DNA of 64,000 nt. Origin: Flaccisagitta enflata. Taxonomy: Eukaryota > Chaetognatha > Sagittoidea > Aphragmophora. Numbering within the stretch: position 1 is the stretch's first letter; each line of letters begins with the position of its first letter. The stretch is from NCBI GenBank assembly GCA_965153355.1, contig OZ231126.1:28210001-28274000 (forward strand). Direction: 5' to 3'. Positions 1 to 9,969 of the stretch are shown here, piece after piece. The notes beneath the pieces are model-generated. The model searched no databases, had not been told where the DNA came from, and was given only the letters and a program-made list of their open reading frames with translations. The position numbers and the translations under genes are program-made.

Positions 1-1
1 C

Positions 2-1369
2 GCCGACGCCGACGTGTCTAAAGCCAAATCCCAAATCGAGAAGGAAAACGAAAAAGCGAACAAATTGAAAACCACGCTGGCTAAGAAGTCGAGGCAGTTA
101 AGAGCGGCCGAGCGCAAGTTGGATGAAATCCCCTCCAAAGCCGAGTTGGATCAGTACCAAAAGAGATTCTTAGAATTATATGACGAGTCGGCCGCCGTGC
201 ACAGGTAAAATATCAGGTTTTGTAAGGGTGTGGATGTTGGTTGTTAGTTGAAGATGTCGATGATCTATGCTTTCATACATACAGAAAATTATTCTCTTCT
301 GCTACGTCCCTCCCCCCGGCGACCCAGATCTAAGCCTGGAGGCTAAATTCCTATCCTCAAGGCTCAAACCCCACTCCGGGAGCCCAAATCCCAGCCTCGA
401 GGCCTAAATCCCGCCTTCTAAGCTCAAATCCCATCCTCGAGGCGCAAATCTCATCCTCCAGGCTTGAATCCAAGCCTTTAGGCCCAAATCTCAATCTTGA
501 AGCTCAACTTTTAGCCTCAAGGTTTAAATATCAGCCTCGTGGAGGAAATGATCTCCTTATTTGTGAAAGCATAGGTCATCGACCCCGTTGGGGTCGCTGC
601 CCTGCTTCCCCCTCAACTTCAAGCGCAATATTCTTAGGCGGGGTTCGGGTACCGCTGACCATCTAACATTCTAACGCTTTTGCGACTATGTATAGTACAT
701 AATGAGGGTAGGCTATATTTTTGCGGTTCTTTTTGATTAAAGGAATTAATGTAGTCGGCGTCAAGTCGACATCCACTTTGTCTTTTGAGTCATCGAGTTT
801 GATCGGGTTTATCGATGACATTATCGATGATGGTCGAAATTCGGATACAATTGGGCGGTAAATTTGACTGATCGTGATTGACGTGGTTAGCAGTGATTGA
901 CGTGATTGGGGACTGGTTTAACCAAAATACTTCCACGTTGACTAGTTAATTGACTAAATATTTGCAATGGGCTGTTATCATTGACTCATTGTATTGACTT
1001 ATCAATTTTTAATATTCTATCAGGCAAACCAAACAGTTTTATTCCCTCTACAACACTTTGGACGACAAAAGAAGATATTTGGAGAAGGAAGTAAACGTTT
1101 TGGAGTCAATCCACGACAACTTCGAGCAGGCGATGTCGACGCCGGCTGGGAAGGAAGAATTCCTCCAACAGCTCGCCAACATCGTCGAAGGCATCGGCAA
1201 AAACAAAGAAGCGCTCGAAAGGAAAAAGTGCGGGGAAAAGGCGAAACTAGACGAAGTTAACGAAAGCTTGGCCTCGCTCGTCGAGAAGAAGAGGCTTTAC
1301 TTCAAAATGGTCAAAGAGTTTCAAGAAGAGTGCAAAAAGAACGATGCGTTGATGAGTAAGCTAGAGTGA
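2..1369 (+). CDS. CCDC93: CCDC93, 3' end of gene (last two exons)
   Basis: This is the C-terminal part of CCDC93, a coiled-coil subunit of the COMMD/CCDC22/CCDC93 (CCC) complex, which works with retriever and WASH in recycling cargo from endosomes. Exons are 2-204 and 1024-1369. The donor is ACAG|GTAAAA at 205 and the acceptor TTCTATCAG at 1023; the split codon is Arg. Recognisable family segments are ELDQYQKRFLELY, YNTLDDKRRYLEKE, SIHDNFEQAMSTPAG, VEGIGKNKEALERKK and RLYFKMVKEF, close to the metazoan proteins. The whole visible product is heptad-rich coiled coil. The stop is TGA at 1367-1369. The start and N-terminal domain lie left of the window. Family assignment rests on remembered motifs, not on a search. 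Confidence 0.9.
240..690. repeat. GC-hairpin foldback element (copy 1) filling the last CCDC93 intron
   Basis: About 20-bp minisatellite units resembling GGCCCAAATCCCAGCCTCGA run from about 320 to 540. They are followed by a right arm with GGTCATCGACCCCGTTGGGG and GGGTACCGCTGACCATCTAA, and preceded by a decayed left arm around 250-310 (GTCGATGATCTATGCTTTCA). The same arms recur at 38525-39077 and 44092-44777. Confidence 0.6.
1024..1369 (+). CDS. CCDC93: CCDC93 terminal coding exon
   Basis: Last exon. It begins after the CAG at 1021-1023, with the first base completing an Arg codon, and reads QTKQFYSLYNTLDD onward to the stop at 1367-1369. It encodes the C-terminal coiled coil. Confidence 0.9.
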
Positions 1370-1858
1370 AAACTGCATTAAGGTACCACGTTTGTTTTTG
1401 TGAGAAGATGAATATTGCGTGATCAAATTTGATGACTCCTTAAGTATTCCCTACGTCTATACTTACTAAGATTGAAATTGATGCACTGACTGATTGCTGT
1501 ATAGATGCCTTGGTGGATTTGAACGCCATTCTAGTGCCTTGAAAATATTCTAGTCACATTCCCTTTGCCTTCGTTATACACAGTTTATTGTTGGCAAATT
1601 TCATTCCCCTTTATCTTGAAAAAACAATATTCCTATTTTCTTTATCATCAAATCGGTTTTTAGCCCGGGCTACCTGATCCTGATGGACGTTGCCAGAAGT
1701 CGTCAGATCTAGTCACGAAACCGCTAAAAGAGGGCCCCCGAGCTAGCTATTGCTTTCGACGCTGTCCTTCTAACGGATTGAATTCGCGCCGTTGAGCAAG
1801 AGGCGTTTCCCTGAAAAAAAAAACCCAAAAAGTTAGCTTCCCCTGAACGACCAAGACC
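1370..1858. other. spacer between CCDC93 and the next gene
   Basis: 489 bp holding the CCDC93 3' UTR and the upstream region of the next gene. No canonical AATAAA close to the stop and no TATA box were recognised. Confidence 0.5.
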
Positions 1859-3035
1859 ATGTCACTAACAAGGAATGTTCTGCTGAAAGTGAGTTTCGCT
1901 CAAGCGCGACGTCGGCGATCAGAATCGGAATATGTTCTACCTTCTTCGACTGACAATGACGATGCGTGTGAAGCCGGGAATGTCACCCACAATGCCATCA
2001 ACGCTTCAGAAAACTCGTTTCCGATCTTTCGTGACAACGACGATTCAGTATTTTCAACCCCCAGTCGAGGCGGAAAGGATATCGTTAGGAAAAGCATCGA
2101 TGATTCTCCGTCCAAATGTGACCGGGAAAATGACTCCCCCGAAAAGGAAAATAAAGGTCGTGGTTGATTACATTTTCTAAATTGAGAGAATGAGCGAATC
2201 TGTTTATGAAGATATTTTGTAGGTCAGTGTAGAAAACAAAGTGAAACAAAAACAAACAAGTGACACGGTCACAATATCGTTGCGGACGGGTGGGCAGGGG
2301 CATACAACCCCCGTCCACACCCTCACCCACACACAGACAATCACAACGGCAGTCTAGAATATGCGCGTTTTTGCATGGTTCAATTTGATAATCACGGACG
2401 GACCAATGCACCGACGGACGGACAAAGCCTCTTATAGAGTTGCGTGTCCGCATCTAGAAACACGGAAGTACTGCAGGATGATGATAGTTTATCGATGTTA
2501 ATCTGCATGTACTGGTTCTCCCTCAGAAAATGTAATCCAACCATCAGGTAGGAGATCCTCTCCTTTGCACCGTCTTTCTGGTCGCATTCGACGTCGGCGC
2601 TCATTGTACGACGACAGCGGCGTCCTTCCGCACGTTCGGCGCCGTTCTTCTTCATTTTCCTTTCCGATCGTCAAAAAAGGAACATTCATTAGCGGAAAAA
2701 CAAATACCAAACCGGCTCGAAGATGGACCAAAGTCGAGGACGAATGGATTCCCATCGGCGGAGTCCGTAAGAGAATTCCCGGCGGCCTGAAAGACAGACT
2801 GCAGAAGATACGAGATCGACGGGCGTTGAAAAATGGCTCTGGCGCCAATTCCCGCCAGGATGATGTCGACGGGGTTGTGCCGTTAGTTTCGACGAACGCT
2901 GGAATGGGAGGCAGTCGAGATCCCAATCGACGCCGCGATCAAACGACGCCGGAAGCGCAGAAGACTAAAGAAAGACCGCGCATCGATAGTTTTAGCTCCC
3001 TCGTTGCTGAGGCCGATACACCCTGGTCGGTGTAA
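1859..3035 (+). CDS. uncharacterised basic, Ser/Arg-rich protein (two exons)
   Basis: Proposed exons are 1859-2156 and 2548-3035, giving 261 residues plus stop. The start is ATG in a reasonable context (AGACCATGT). The donor AAAG|GTCGTG is weak; the acceptor CCAACCATCAG is good, and the join keeps frame (phase 1). The product is disordered-looking: basic runs (QARRRRSESE, RIRRRRSLY), SP/TP sites, a KEN-box-like SPEKENKG and a more ordered central segment, RRWTKVEDEWIPIGGVRKRI. KEN plus SP sites would fit a cell-cycle-regulated substrate, but that is inference. I do not recognise the family. The intron is occupied by a dispersed repeat. The next feature downstream is the retrotransposon, 107 bp after the stop. 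Confidence 0.5.
2254..2461 (-). repeat. dispersed head/tail-arm repeat, GTTGCGGAC subtype
   Basis: On the minus strand the head has GATGCGGACACGCAACTCTA and GGCTTTGTCCGTCCGTCGG; the tail is CCCCTGCCCACCCGTCCGC followed by AACGATATTGTGACC. It lies wholly inside the intron of the small unknown gene. Confidence 0.65.
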
Positions 3036-3141
3036 TTAACGAATTTATGCTCTGTTGTACTGAATCAGTTCAGTACTTACCGGAATTGAAACTATCTCTT
3101 CTTATTGTTACATTGGCTTGTCAAACCAATTGGAATTTTAC

Positions 3142-3203
3142 TACTATTCCGCCTACAGGGAATGTTCGTCGACGAAACAAGGTTGGAGAAAAAGATAAAC
3201 ATT
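3142..3203 (+). repeat. terminal split repeat A1
   Basis: 62 bp starting TACTATTCCGCC and running through GTTCGTCGACGAAACAAGG to AGATAAACATT. It is identical to A2 at 11521-11582 and marks the left end of the retrotransposon. Confidence 0.9.
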
Positions 3204-3393
3204 CTCCGATGGTGTCCTCGCTTCTCCGACGTGGTCCCTCTCCTGATTCACCAGCAACATTCGACGGAATCAGCTTCAAAAACAATTAAATTTTTTGCAT
3301 TGCCTTCCCCCGCATATTTATTTTTCCTTTCTTTTATTCCCTTTCAGGCTTACTCATAAACAACTTACTAAACATTCATTTAAAGCTAGAGAA

Positions 3394-3822
3394 ATGGCCT
3401 CCACGCTGCCTTTTGTCAAATTGGACCCCAATGCCCATGCTCCAAGGAGAGCTTCTGCTGACGCCGCCGGGCTAGATCTTTTCGCGGTGAACGAAGTCGT
3501 CATTAATCCTGGCAACCGCGAGCGAGTTGAGACCGGCATTCAGGTGGCGATCCCTCGAGGCTACTACGGTAGGATCGCTCCTCGCTCGGGCATGGCTCTG
3601 CGGATGGGCCTCGACGTTGGCGGCGGCGTTATCGACGCCGATTATCGTGGCGGTGTCGCCGTCATTCTTTTCAACCACGGCGCCTCAGAGGTCAAGATTC
3701 TCCCCTCTGATCGCATTGCGCAGCTGATTATCGAGAAGATTGCCTGCCCCGTTCCTGTGGAGGTTGTTTCTCTCGAGGATACCGAACGCGGTTCTGGCGG
3801 TTTCGGCTCCTCTGGCTATTGA
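3394..3822 (+). CDS. dut: dUTPase (dUTP diphosphatase) carried by the retrotransposon
   Basis: A 142-residue trimeric-type dUTPase, about the usual length, which would hydrolyse dUTP to dUMP and pyrophosphate and limit uracil incorporation during reverse transcription. All five family motifs are visible: motif 1 ADAAGLDLFA, motif 2 APRSGMALRMG, motif 3 GGGVIDADYRG (catalytic Asp), motif 4 PSDRIAQLIIEKI and the glycine-rich C-terminal motif 5 RGSGGFGSSG. The start is ATG at 3394 (GAGAAATGG); longer upstream reading lacks similarity. It sits just inside terminal repeat A1 and is the first gene of the element, 163 bp before gag. It appears intact. dUTPases are familiar in some retroviruses and LTR elements; I know of no standard one in Ngaro elements. 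Confidence 0.93.
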   Translation: MASTLPFVKLDPNAHAPRRASADAAGLDLFAVNEVVINPGNRERVETGIQVAIPRGYYGRIAPRSGMALRMGLDVGGGVIDADYRGGVAVILFNHGASEVKILPSDRIAQLIIEKIACPVPVEVVSLEDTERGSGGFGSSGY

Positions 3823-3985
3823 GTAATCGATACATCATCAAGATCTAAGCATTCGTATTTCCGTTCCTGTTCGTTATTTTTCTTGCATTTCACGTTTTCT
3901 GTTCTGTTCTGTTACCGTTCTCTTTAGTTATTTCAGATTTACTCAATTAATTTCCTAAGTTTTGACTAGCGTATTTTTCTGCAAA

Positions 3986-5412
3986 ATGGCTGCTACGCCA
4001 AAGCCACCCAAGAGTTATTACGATGCGATGGAGCCTCTGCCGGAAGACTTTCATCCTTACGGTCCCGATTGCGCTCTTCATCGCGAGGTTCAATGCGTCG
4101 CCTTCCATCACGGGTTGTCGCTGGAACACGTTCAGCAGTTAGCCGGCTTTGGCTTCAATTCCGTTACGTCCTTTTCTACGTGCAAGCCCGATGGCACGGA
4201 GAACGAGCAATGTTTGCATCGCCTTGCTTTGGCTCTCTTCAAGTCCGAGCTCATCCGTCATAGGGTGGCCCTAGCGATCGCGCGTTTGAACAGCGGAGAT
4301 CCCTTTGCTCCACTTCCTCCGCCCTTGTTTACGCCTTCAGCATCGCCGTCCGTGTCAAGTGCGGCTTCGTTGCCCCCGGCAAAGAGACAGAAAGTTTCTT
4401 CGAACGAGGCGCAGGCGGCGCCTTCTCCAAACGCATCGCAGTCGACGCTCCCGGCGTCATCTGGAGCGCCGCCTGTAGCAGCGCCGCTTTCTGGCATGGC
4501 CGCGGCCGCGGCTGCTTCCGTTGGGTCTTCTGGCGGCGTCGAGGCCACATCCTCGTCTGGGACGGCGCGAAGAATCGTTACGATGGATGGCGCGAAAGAT
4601 CCCAAGGAGTATTCTGACTCTGATTCTGATTCAAGCTCGGATTCGGATGGTGGCGTCGGTTCTTCCTCGAAGTCCAGCGGAAAGGCGAAGGATGCAAATG
4701 CCATGGTCGAGGGTATCGGCAGTGAGGTGAGAATTCTGATGGTCGGTGATTGGATGATTTCTTTTGAATCTTATTTGATTGACATTGTTTCTGCCATGGA
4801 TATTTTGATATGATGTTTGCCATTTTACAGAGGCTGTCAAAGAGATGGCGCGACTTGCTCGATCACTGCCAGATTCGTATGGAATGTAATTCCGATTCCG
4901 GCGACTACAGCACGATGTTGTACCTGTTCAAGAAAGTCATTCGCTCTGCCAAAGGCTCTCGCGTTGCAGATCCGGTCAAGAACAAGGCTCAGGCGTTGCG
5001 CAGGACTTTGAAGTCCATTTTTCATCTCATCAAGACCCATTGCGTTAATGGAAATTCCGGCGTTGCCACGGTGTTGTACAATGAATTGTCAGGTTTGGCC
5101 GGCTCCTCGACCATCAGACGTGTCAACAAAACGTTACAGCAGACCTTTGGCGCCGCCCGCGGTCGCCTGAGTTCAAACACACGTTCTGACAGCCCGACTG
5201 CCGTTCAGGCTTCTTTCCCAACTAACACCGGACAGACCGCTGGCCGCGGTGGTCGTGGAGCCTTCCAAGGGAATTTTAGGCGTAATTTTCCCAACAATCG
5301 TGGCAACGCCGGCGGCGCCGCTGGGGGCCGTCGCGTTATGCGTTGTTTTATTTGCAATGTCGTTGGCCACGGTTTTCAGCAGTGCCCCCAGCGCCCTGAT
5401 AGTACTTCTTAG
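3986..5412 (+). CDS. gag: Gag-like protein with CCHC zinc knuckle (one intron)
   Basis: Exons 3986-4726 and 4831-5412 give 440 residues. The donor is GTGAGA at 4727; the acceptor is CATTTTACAG at 4830; the junction is phase 0. The N terminus (MAATPKPPKSYYDAMEPLPE) is followed by a structured part to about residue 110, then an Ala/Ser/Pro-rich linker with a basic patch (PPAKRQK) and a Ser/Asp-rich run. Exon 2 holds a helical core (RLSKRWRDLLDHCQI) and an RGG-like basic tail ending in a zinc knuckle, C-X2-C-X4-H-X4-C (CFICNVVGHGFQQC). Nucleic-acid packaging is inferred from the knuckle. No damage is seen. The start is the first ATG after the dUTPase gene. Confidence 0.85.
4727..4830 (+). other. 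intron in gag
   Basis: 104-bp GT-AG intron (GTGAGAATTC to TTTTACAG), T-rich, with in-frame stops between two open exons. Confidence 0.75.
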
Positions 5413-6025
5413 TTTCCTTTGATCAATGCCTCAAAGCGTTTTCACCTTCTCGGGAAAGGCAGTAAGACTCTTCTTGGGTCTGTGTAGTAATTTCGTTTAA
5501 AGTCGTAATATGTGATGGTTCCGTCTTGGGATGGCGGCGGCAGCGGTAGCGGAATTTTGCGAGTAATAATGTTTTGATCTGTTATCACCTTTTCTTTACT
5601 ATTTTTGGCGTAGATAATCTTTATTGTTGACACGTTGATTCATCGTTTTGGTTTTTCCTCTTTCAGATAAGCTGATAGCTAGTTTCATTAAAATGGCGTT
5701 TTTTGGTTTCAAAGAAACAAACAGAAATGTTGAATTTAGAGACAGTAACGAGAATGATTGGTTTTATGGAATATGGACTGTGGAAGAGGAAGTGATTTCA
5801 TATATCACATGATATATGTTTGGCGGCATGTTCGTGGTTTGGTTGATGTTCGATCTACCCCCCCCCCCCTCGGCGGTTCATTATGCCGTCGTCGGGCCGT
5901 CGTCGTTGCCACGGATCTGCCTTTGCTCGGCTTTTGCATCTATTTTTGTGCATGCTTTTACATTTATTTTTGTACATGCTAATAATTCATATGATTCTTT
6001 TCATTCTCGGTTGGAAATATGTTGT

Positions 6026-6050
6026 GCCGTGATTTTAGTCACTTGGGTGC
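6026..6050 (+). ncRNA. stem-loop motif copy 1
   Basis: Inner hairpin GTGAT-TTTA-GTCAC, then TTGGGT. The flanks ATGTTG and CAACAT form an outer helix that also includes GC/GC with one bulged T. Confidence 0.55.
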
Positions 6051-6074
6051 CAACATTTGTGAAGCCATTATGGG

Positions 6075-6098
6075 GCCGTGACTTGGTCACATGAGTGC
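6075..6098 (+). ncRNA. stem-loop motif copy 2
   Basis: Inner hairpin GTGAC-TTG-GTCAC, then ATGAGT. The outer helix is GGGGC with GCTCC (one G-T wobble). Confidence 0.55.
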
Positions 6099-6202
6099 TC
6101 CTTGGTTTAGCTTCAGTTTTATACCGAGGTTCGATATAATTTTTGACATGTACAATGCAGAGTTTCTCGCGCAAAGGGGAAAAGTGTTTATTTGTGTTTA
6201 AG

Positions 6203-6226
6203 GCCGTGATTCAGTCACTTGGGTGC
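6203..6226 (+). ncRNA. stem-loop motif copy 3
   Basis: Inner hairpin GTGAT-TCA-GTCAC, then TTGGGT. The outer helix is AAGGC with GCCTT. Confidence 0.55.
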
Positions 6227-6381
6227 CTTCACTTTGGTTTTTTGGGAGATGTTTGCATTTCGTCCGTCTGTCTGCTATGTCTATTTGTCAGTTCGTTTCT
6301 CCCCTGTCAGCATAGTCGTGACAGCAGGCTGTGTCAGCCCTTTTTCCCCGTTATGATTATTTGCACCTCCTTAGACCCTTT

Positions 6382-6405
6382 GCCGTGATTCGGTCACTTG
6401 AGTGC
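6382..6405 (+). ncRNA. stem-loop motif copy 4
   Basis: Inner hairpin GTGAT-TCG-GTCAC, then TTGAGT. The outer helix is CTTTGC with GCAAAG. Confidence 0.55.
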
Positions 6406-6458
6406 AAAGCCTTTTCTTTTGTGCCTTGGGCACAGCTTCTTGGTCTTGTTTTTGGCTC

Positions 6459-6482
6459 GCCGTGATCCTGTCACTTGAGCGC
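6459..6482 (+). ncRNA. stem-loop motif copy 5
   Basis: Inner hairpin GTGAT-CCT-GTCAC, then TTGAGC. The outer helix is CTCGC with GCGAG, flanked further out by GG and CC. Confidence 0.55.
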
Positions 6483-6626
6483 GAGGCCTTTGTGGAGGTG
6501 GTTTGCTCTGCGCGGAATGTACTGTTTCTGGCGTTGCAAGTTAATTGGCTGATGGCACGGGTTTTTTGCCTGAGATGAATTTTCGTCTTATCATATGGTT
6601 TTTTTTTTTCATGGCCTGGTTCTCAT

Positions 6627-6629
<3 letters not shown>

Positions 6630-6676
<47 letters not shown>
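6630..6676 (+). repeat. (CT)n tract ending at an RT 3' splice site
   Basis: About 22 CT units directly followed by CAG. It serves as the polypyrimidine tract if the RT exon starts at 6677. Confidence 0.6.
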
Positions 6677-9600
6677 GCCTTTGCCAAGTACATGAAAATT
6701 CGCGCCACCAGGCCCCCGCTTTCGTCCAGAGATTTTGATCCATTGGCCGCAATGGCCCGTCGCAGTTCGAAGGGCCCTTCATGGGTTGACCTGGAGGGGC
6801 GGCCTGCCTCTCCTCCCGATTTCTCCCGGCTGCCCACGCCAGACGATGTTCTTGCGGGACGAGCAGCCCCCGATTGTGAAGGCTTGAGGCTTCGGTCTCA
6901 ATATACTTTTGTTTGTGGACATTTGCACGATTATGTACCAATTTGGGATTGTTACATGTCCGGTCTGCCGGGCTATGATATTGTGCGCCCATGGCTCAAG
7001 GATGGGGTTCACATCCCTTCCTTTTTTCAACATTTTAAGGGCTCTTTCAATGGGCGTGTTTTCGATTCCTCAACCCCTCCCCCCATGTTTTTTCAGAACG
7101 CTCCAATATGCTGGGAGTACGAGGATTTCATCTCTGATACTGTTTTGAAACGATTGGAGGAGGGTAGCATGCTTTGCCTTGGCCGTGTTGGGGAAACTCC
7201 CCCCCCTTATGTAGTTAATGCTCTCAGCATCGAGCCCATCAAGCCCCGCCTTATATTGTCTATGAGGGCGGTCAATTTGTTTTGTCGCGATACCCCGTTT
7301 TCGCTTGCTCCTTTAACTGATATTGTCAAGGCCATCCCCAATGGCTCTTATTTCTCATCCTATGACGATGTTCAAGGCTACAAGCAATTATCTTTGACAA
7401 AGGAGTCGTACAAATTTTGCGGTTTTGAATGGAACGGTTGGTGGTTTACTGACACAACCCTCCCATTCGGTTGGAAAAACAGTGCTTATGTTTATACAAT
7501 GACGGGTGAGGTTCTTTCTCAATGGCTTCGCTCGAAAGGGGTGCACAATGCCCTCTGGATCGATGACAGATTTGTGGGCTTGGCCCCGCCCTTTTGATTT
7601 CATTTTCTACCAGTTTATTTCATTTCCTGCTTGCTTTCTACCATTTTGGTTTTCTTTCATTTCTGTGTCCTAGGATTCTCTCGAGCTGCGGGCTAGACGG
7701 GCCTCTTACGTTCTCCTCTACGCGGCAATGGTATTGGGTTATTTCGTTTCTCAACTGAAGAGTACTCTGCTTCCCGTTCAGCGTATGGTCCACCTTGGGC
7801 TGGGAATAGACTCATCATTGATGGCATTTTTTCTGCCGGACAGACTTCGCCAGAAATTTCGTGGTCGAAGGGAAGAACTTTTGTCAACGGGTTTAGCCAC
7901 TGAGAAACAGATGCAGTCATTTATCGGGAAATGTAACCATTTAAAATCTGTTTTCCCCGCTTCATCCCTTTTTACATTCCATTGCCGTCGTTTTGTATCG
8001 CAGCTTGACGAAAATCCTTCCCCCCTACCCCATGAAGTTATGGAGGAAGTCCGTTTTTGGTCCTGTATTGACTCGATGACCGACCCTATTCCTTTTCGTC
8101 GCCATCAGCATTTGCGTCTGAGCCTCTTCACCGACGCGTCTGGGTATGGCTGGGGGGCCTACCGTATTTTCTCCATTTATCGCCCCCCCTCCAATTAACG
8201 CCCCCCCCTCTTAGAGCTCTCCAGAACAATAATATGAAGGAAGGTGAAATAGCAAATAATCTTTAAAAGTAGAAAGATTTTGCATATTTCAGTGGTTTTT
8301 TTCAAGGATTGAATAAAAAACAAGCAAGATATATCTTATCTTATATATATCTAATATCCTAAGTGGCATTTTTTGTCAATAACGTATAATTAGAGAGTTT
8401 TCACAGATTAAAAGGGGGCGCTAATTGGAGGGTGAAAAGACATTATATTTTTTCAATTTCAAAAGCGCCCGGGGCGCTAATTAGAGAAAATACGGTATGT
8501 GTCTCTTCCCTCTGGTCCGCTTGTCCTCCGCGACTATTGGCAGTCTGATCTGTTGTCCAATGATATATGCGTCAAAGAGGCTTTGGCTGTTCTGTTTGTC
8601 CTTCAAGCCCTGCCTGAGTCTGTATGGTCACGTCGAGTTGACATTTGTGTTGACAATGAAGGTCTGTCCCTCGCCTGGTCGGGCCTCCGGGCTTCCTCCC
8701 AGGGTTTAGCCGAAGTCTTGAAAGAATTAGCCCTCCTATGTATCGATTTAAATGTTGATTTGCGCCTTCTCTGGGTGCCCACAGATTTCAATATTGCTGA
8801 CGCTCCCTCTCGCGTCTTGTGTCGCAGCGACGCCCGCCTTTCTGACGCTCTCCGTCTTTCCCTTTGGGAGCGTTATGGTCCATTTTCATGGGATTTGATG
8901 GCCCTTCCGTCAAATGCCTTTTCCGTTTATGGGCGTTCTCTGCCTTTCTTCTCTCCTTTTCCCATTGCTGGATGTGCGGGCGTGGATGTTTTTTCTCAGC
9001 GCGCCCCTCGCGGAGTTTCATATGCCTTTCCCCCCTTTGTCATGATCTTGCCCTTGATTGGTTTGTTGGAAGAGTGGGGCGATGTTTGCGCCATTTTGGT
9101 CCTCCCCTTTGACTCCTTTTCTGCACCACCAAGCTGGTTTTCACGACTTTCCCCTTTCATTTTGGAAATCATGCCTTTGGTTTCCAAGACAGACATTGGT
9201 TCTGTCCTTTTTCCTTCATCCGGGGGTTTCGCTCCAAACTGCTATCCCTTAGCCTTTGGCTTGTCTGCTTTCAAATGTTTCTTTCCACCACGGGCCACTC
9301 TCCCTCGGCCCTTTCCTCCTCCTCCTTTCAGGATCCTCATCGGTTCCGACTCAATGTTGCGCCCTTTGGCCGCTTTAAAATGGCCCTCTCCTTTCAATGT
9401 TGAAGTAGTTTGCCTTTCCGGCGCCTCTCTTGCCACTGTCATTTCACAGCTTGTTTTGCGCCTCCCTGCCCAGTTTGATGCCTGCCTCTTTCACGCTGGT
9501 GTCAACGATGTTTCGAGGGGGGGCGATGACTTTCAGGGCTCCTTTCAGTCCTCCTGTTCTTATGCAGCTTCTGTCCTTTCATCGAAATTCCCGGAAGGTG

Positions 9601-9830
9601 CGATTTTGTGCTCGTCTGTCTGTCAGACCAAATCCGCGAGCCTTAACGAGCGAGTGCGTGTAGCAAACGAGGCTTTCCGCTCCTTTTCTGCCTCCTATTC
9701 CTGGCGGTATGTTTCTCACGATAATATTCGTTTTGCCGATCTCTCAGACGAGGTCCATTTGAGCGCTTCTGGCGTCGCTAAAATGTATCGCCATTTATGT
9801 TTTGCCTTTCGCTCTCTGCTGAGTAGTTAA
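6677..9830 (+). CDS. pol: reverse transcriptase - RNase H - SGNH hydrolase polyprotein, broken by a MITE
   Basis: Exons are 6677-7573 and 7674-8161, continuing at 8498-9830 beyond a MITE. RT blocks are visible: PIKPRLILSMRAVN, the first catalytic Asp in SYFSSYDDVQGYKQLSL, TTLPFGWKNSAYVY, and WIDDRF in the position of YxDD. An intron (donor GTGGGC at 7574, acceptor GTGTCCTAG at 7673) splits the protein just after that motif. RNase H follows, with LFTDASGYGWGA before the insertion and CVDNEGLSLAW then DFNIADAPSR after it. From about 9330 there is a C-terminal SGNH/GDSL hydrolase-like domain: IGSDSM (nucleophile block), HAGVNDVSRGG (GxND block) and DEVHLSASG (Asp-His block). Except for the MITE the frame is open. 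An ATG at 6575 is an alternative start if the 3' splice site is not used. Confidence 0.85.
7574..7673 (+). other. intron inside the RT domain
   Basis: 100 bp, T-rich, GTGGGC to TGTCCTAG, phase 0. It joins WIDDRF to DSLELRARRASYVLLY. Confidence 0.7.
8162..8495. mobile_element. 334-bp MITE inserted in the RNase H domain
   Basis: Terminal inverted repeats are CCGTATTTTCTC (left) and GAGAAAATACGG (right), with a TA duplicated at 8160-8161 and 8496-8497. C-rich (GCCCCCCC) and GGGGCG stretches extend the imperfect symmetry. It has no coding capacity. TA targets suggest mobilisation by a Tc1/mariner-type transposase. The surrounding RNase H frame is continuous if the element and one TA are ignored; as it stands translation ends at 8198. 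Confidence 0.9.
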
Positions 9831-9969
9831 TGATTTTCTAGTTGGCATTATTGCACAATGTTAACAATGTTCCATAATACATCGTGATGCTAACAATGTT
9901 CCACAATGCTTTGCAATGTTCCACAATGTTTCAGTGTATGCGAGTAATTCAGGAGTCGCTTGGCGTTCA
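9831..9969 (+). repeat. pol-recombinase spacer with ACAATGTTCC repeats
   Basis: Short direct repeats of the type AACAATGTTCCAYAATR (four or five degenerate copies) separate the two genes. Confidence 0.5.

Larger units (their letters stand above)
5413..6676 (+). other. gag-pol spacer / leader of the RT gene
   Basis: 1.26 kb without a credible gene. T-rich, it ends in a (CT)n tract followed by CAG at 6676, a strong candidate 3' splice site for the RT exon. It contains the five stem-loop repeats at 6026-6482. Whether RT is made from a spliced gag-pol mRNA or a separate transcript cannot be told. Confidence 0.6.

Noticed and set aside
4258-4704. 148-codon minus-strand frame
   Set aside because: Antisense shadow of the Ala/Ser-rich linker of Gag exon 1.
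7728-8198. Stand-alone 156-codon gene ending YRIFSIYRPPSN
   Set aside because: It is the RT/RNase H exon running into the MITE; the last residues are MITE sequence.
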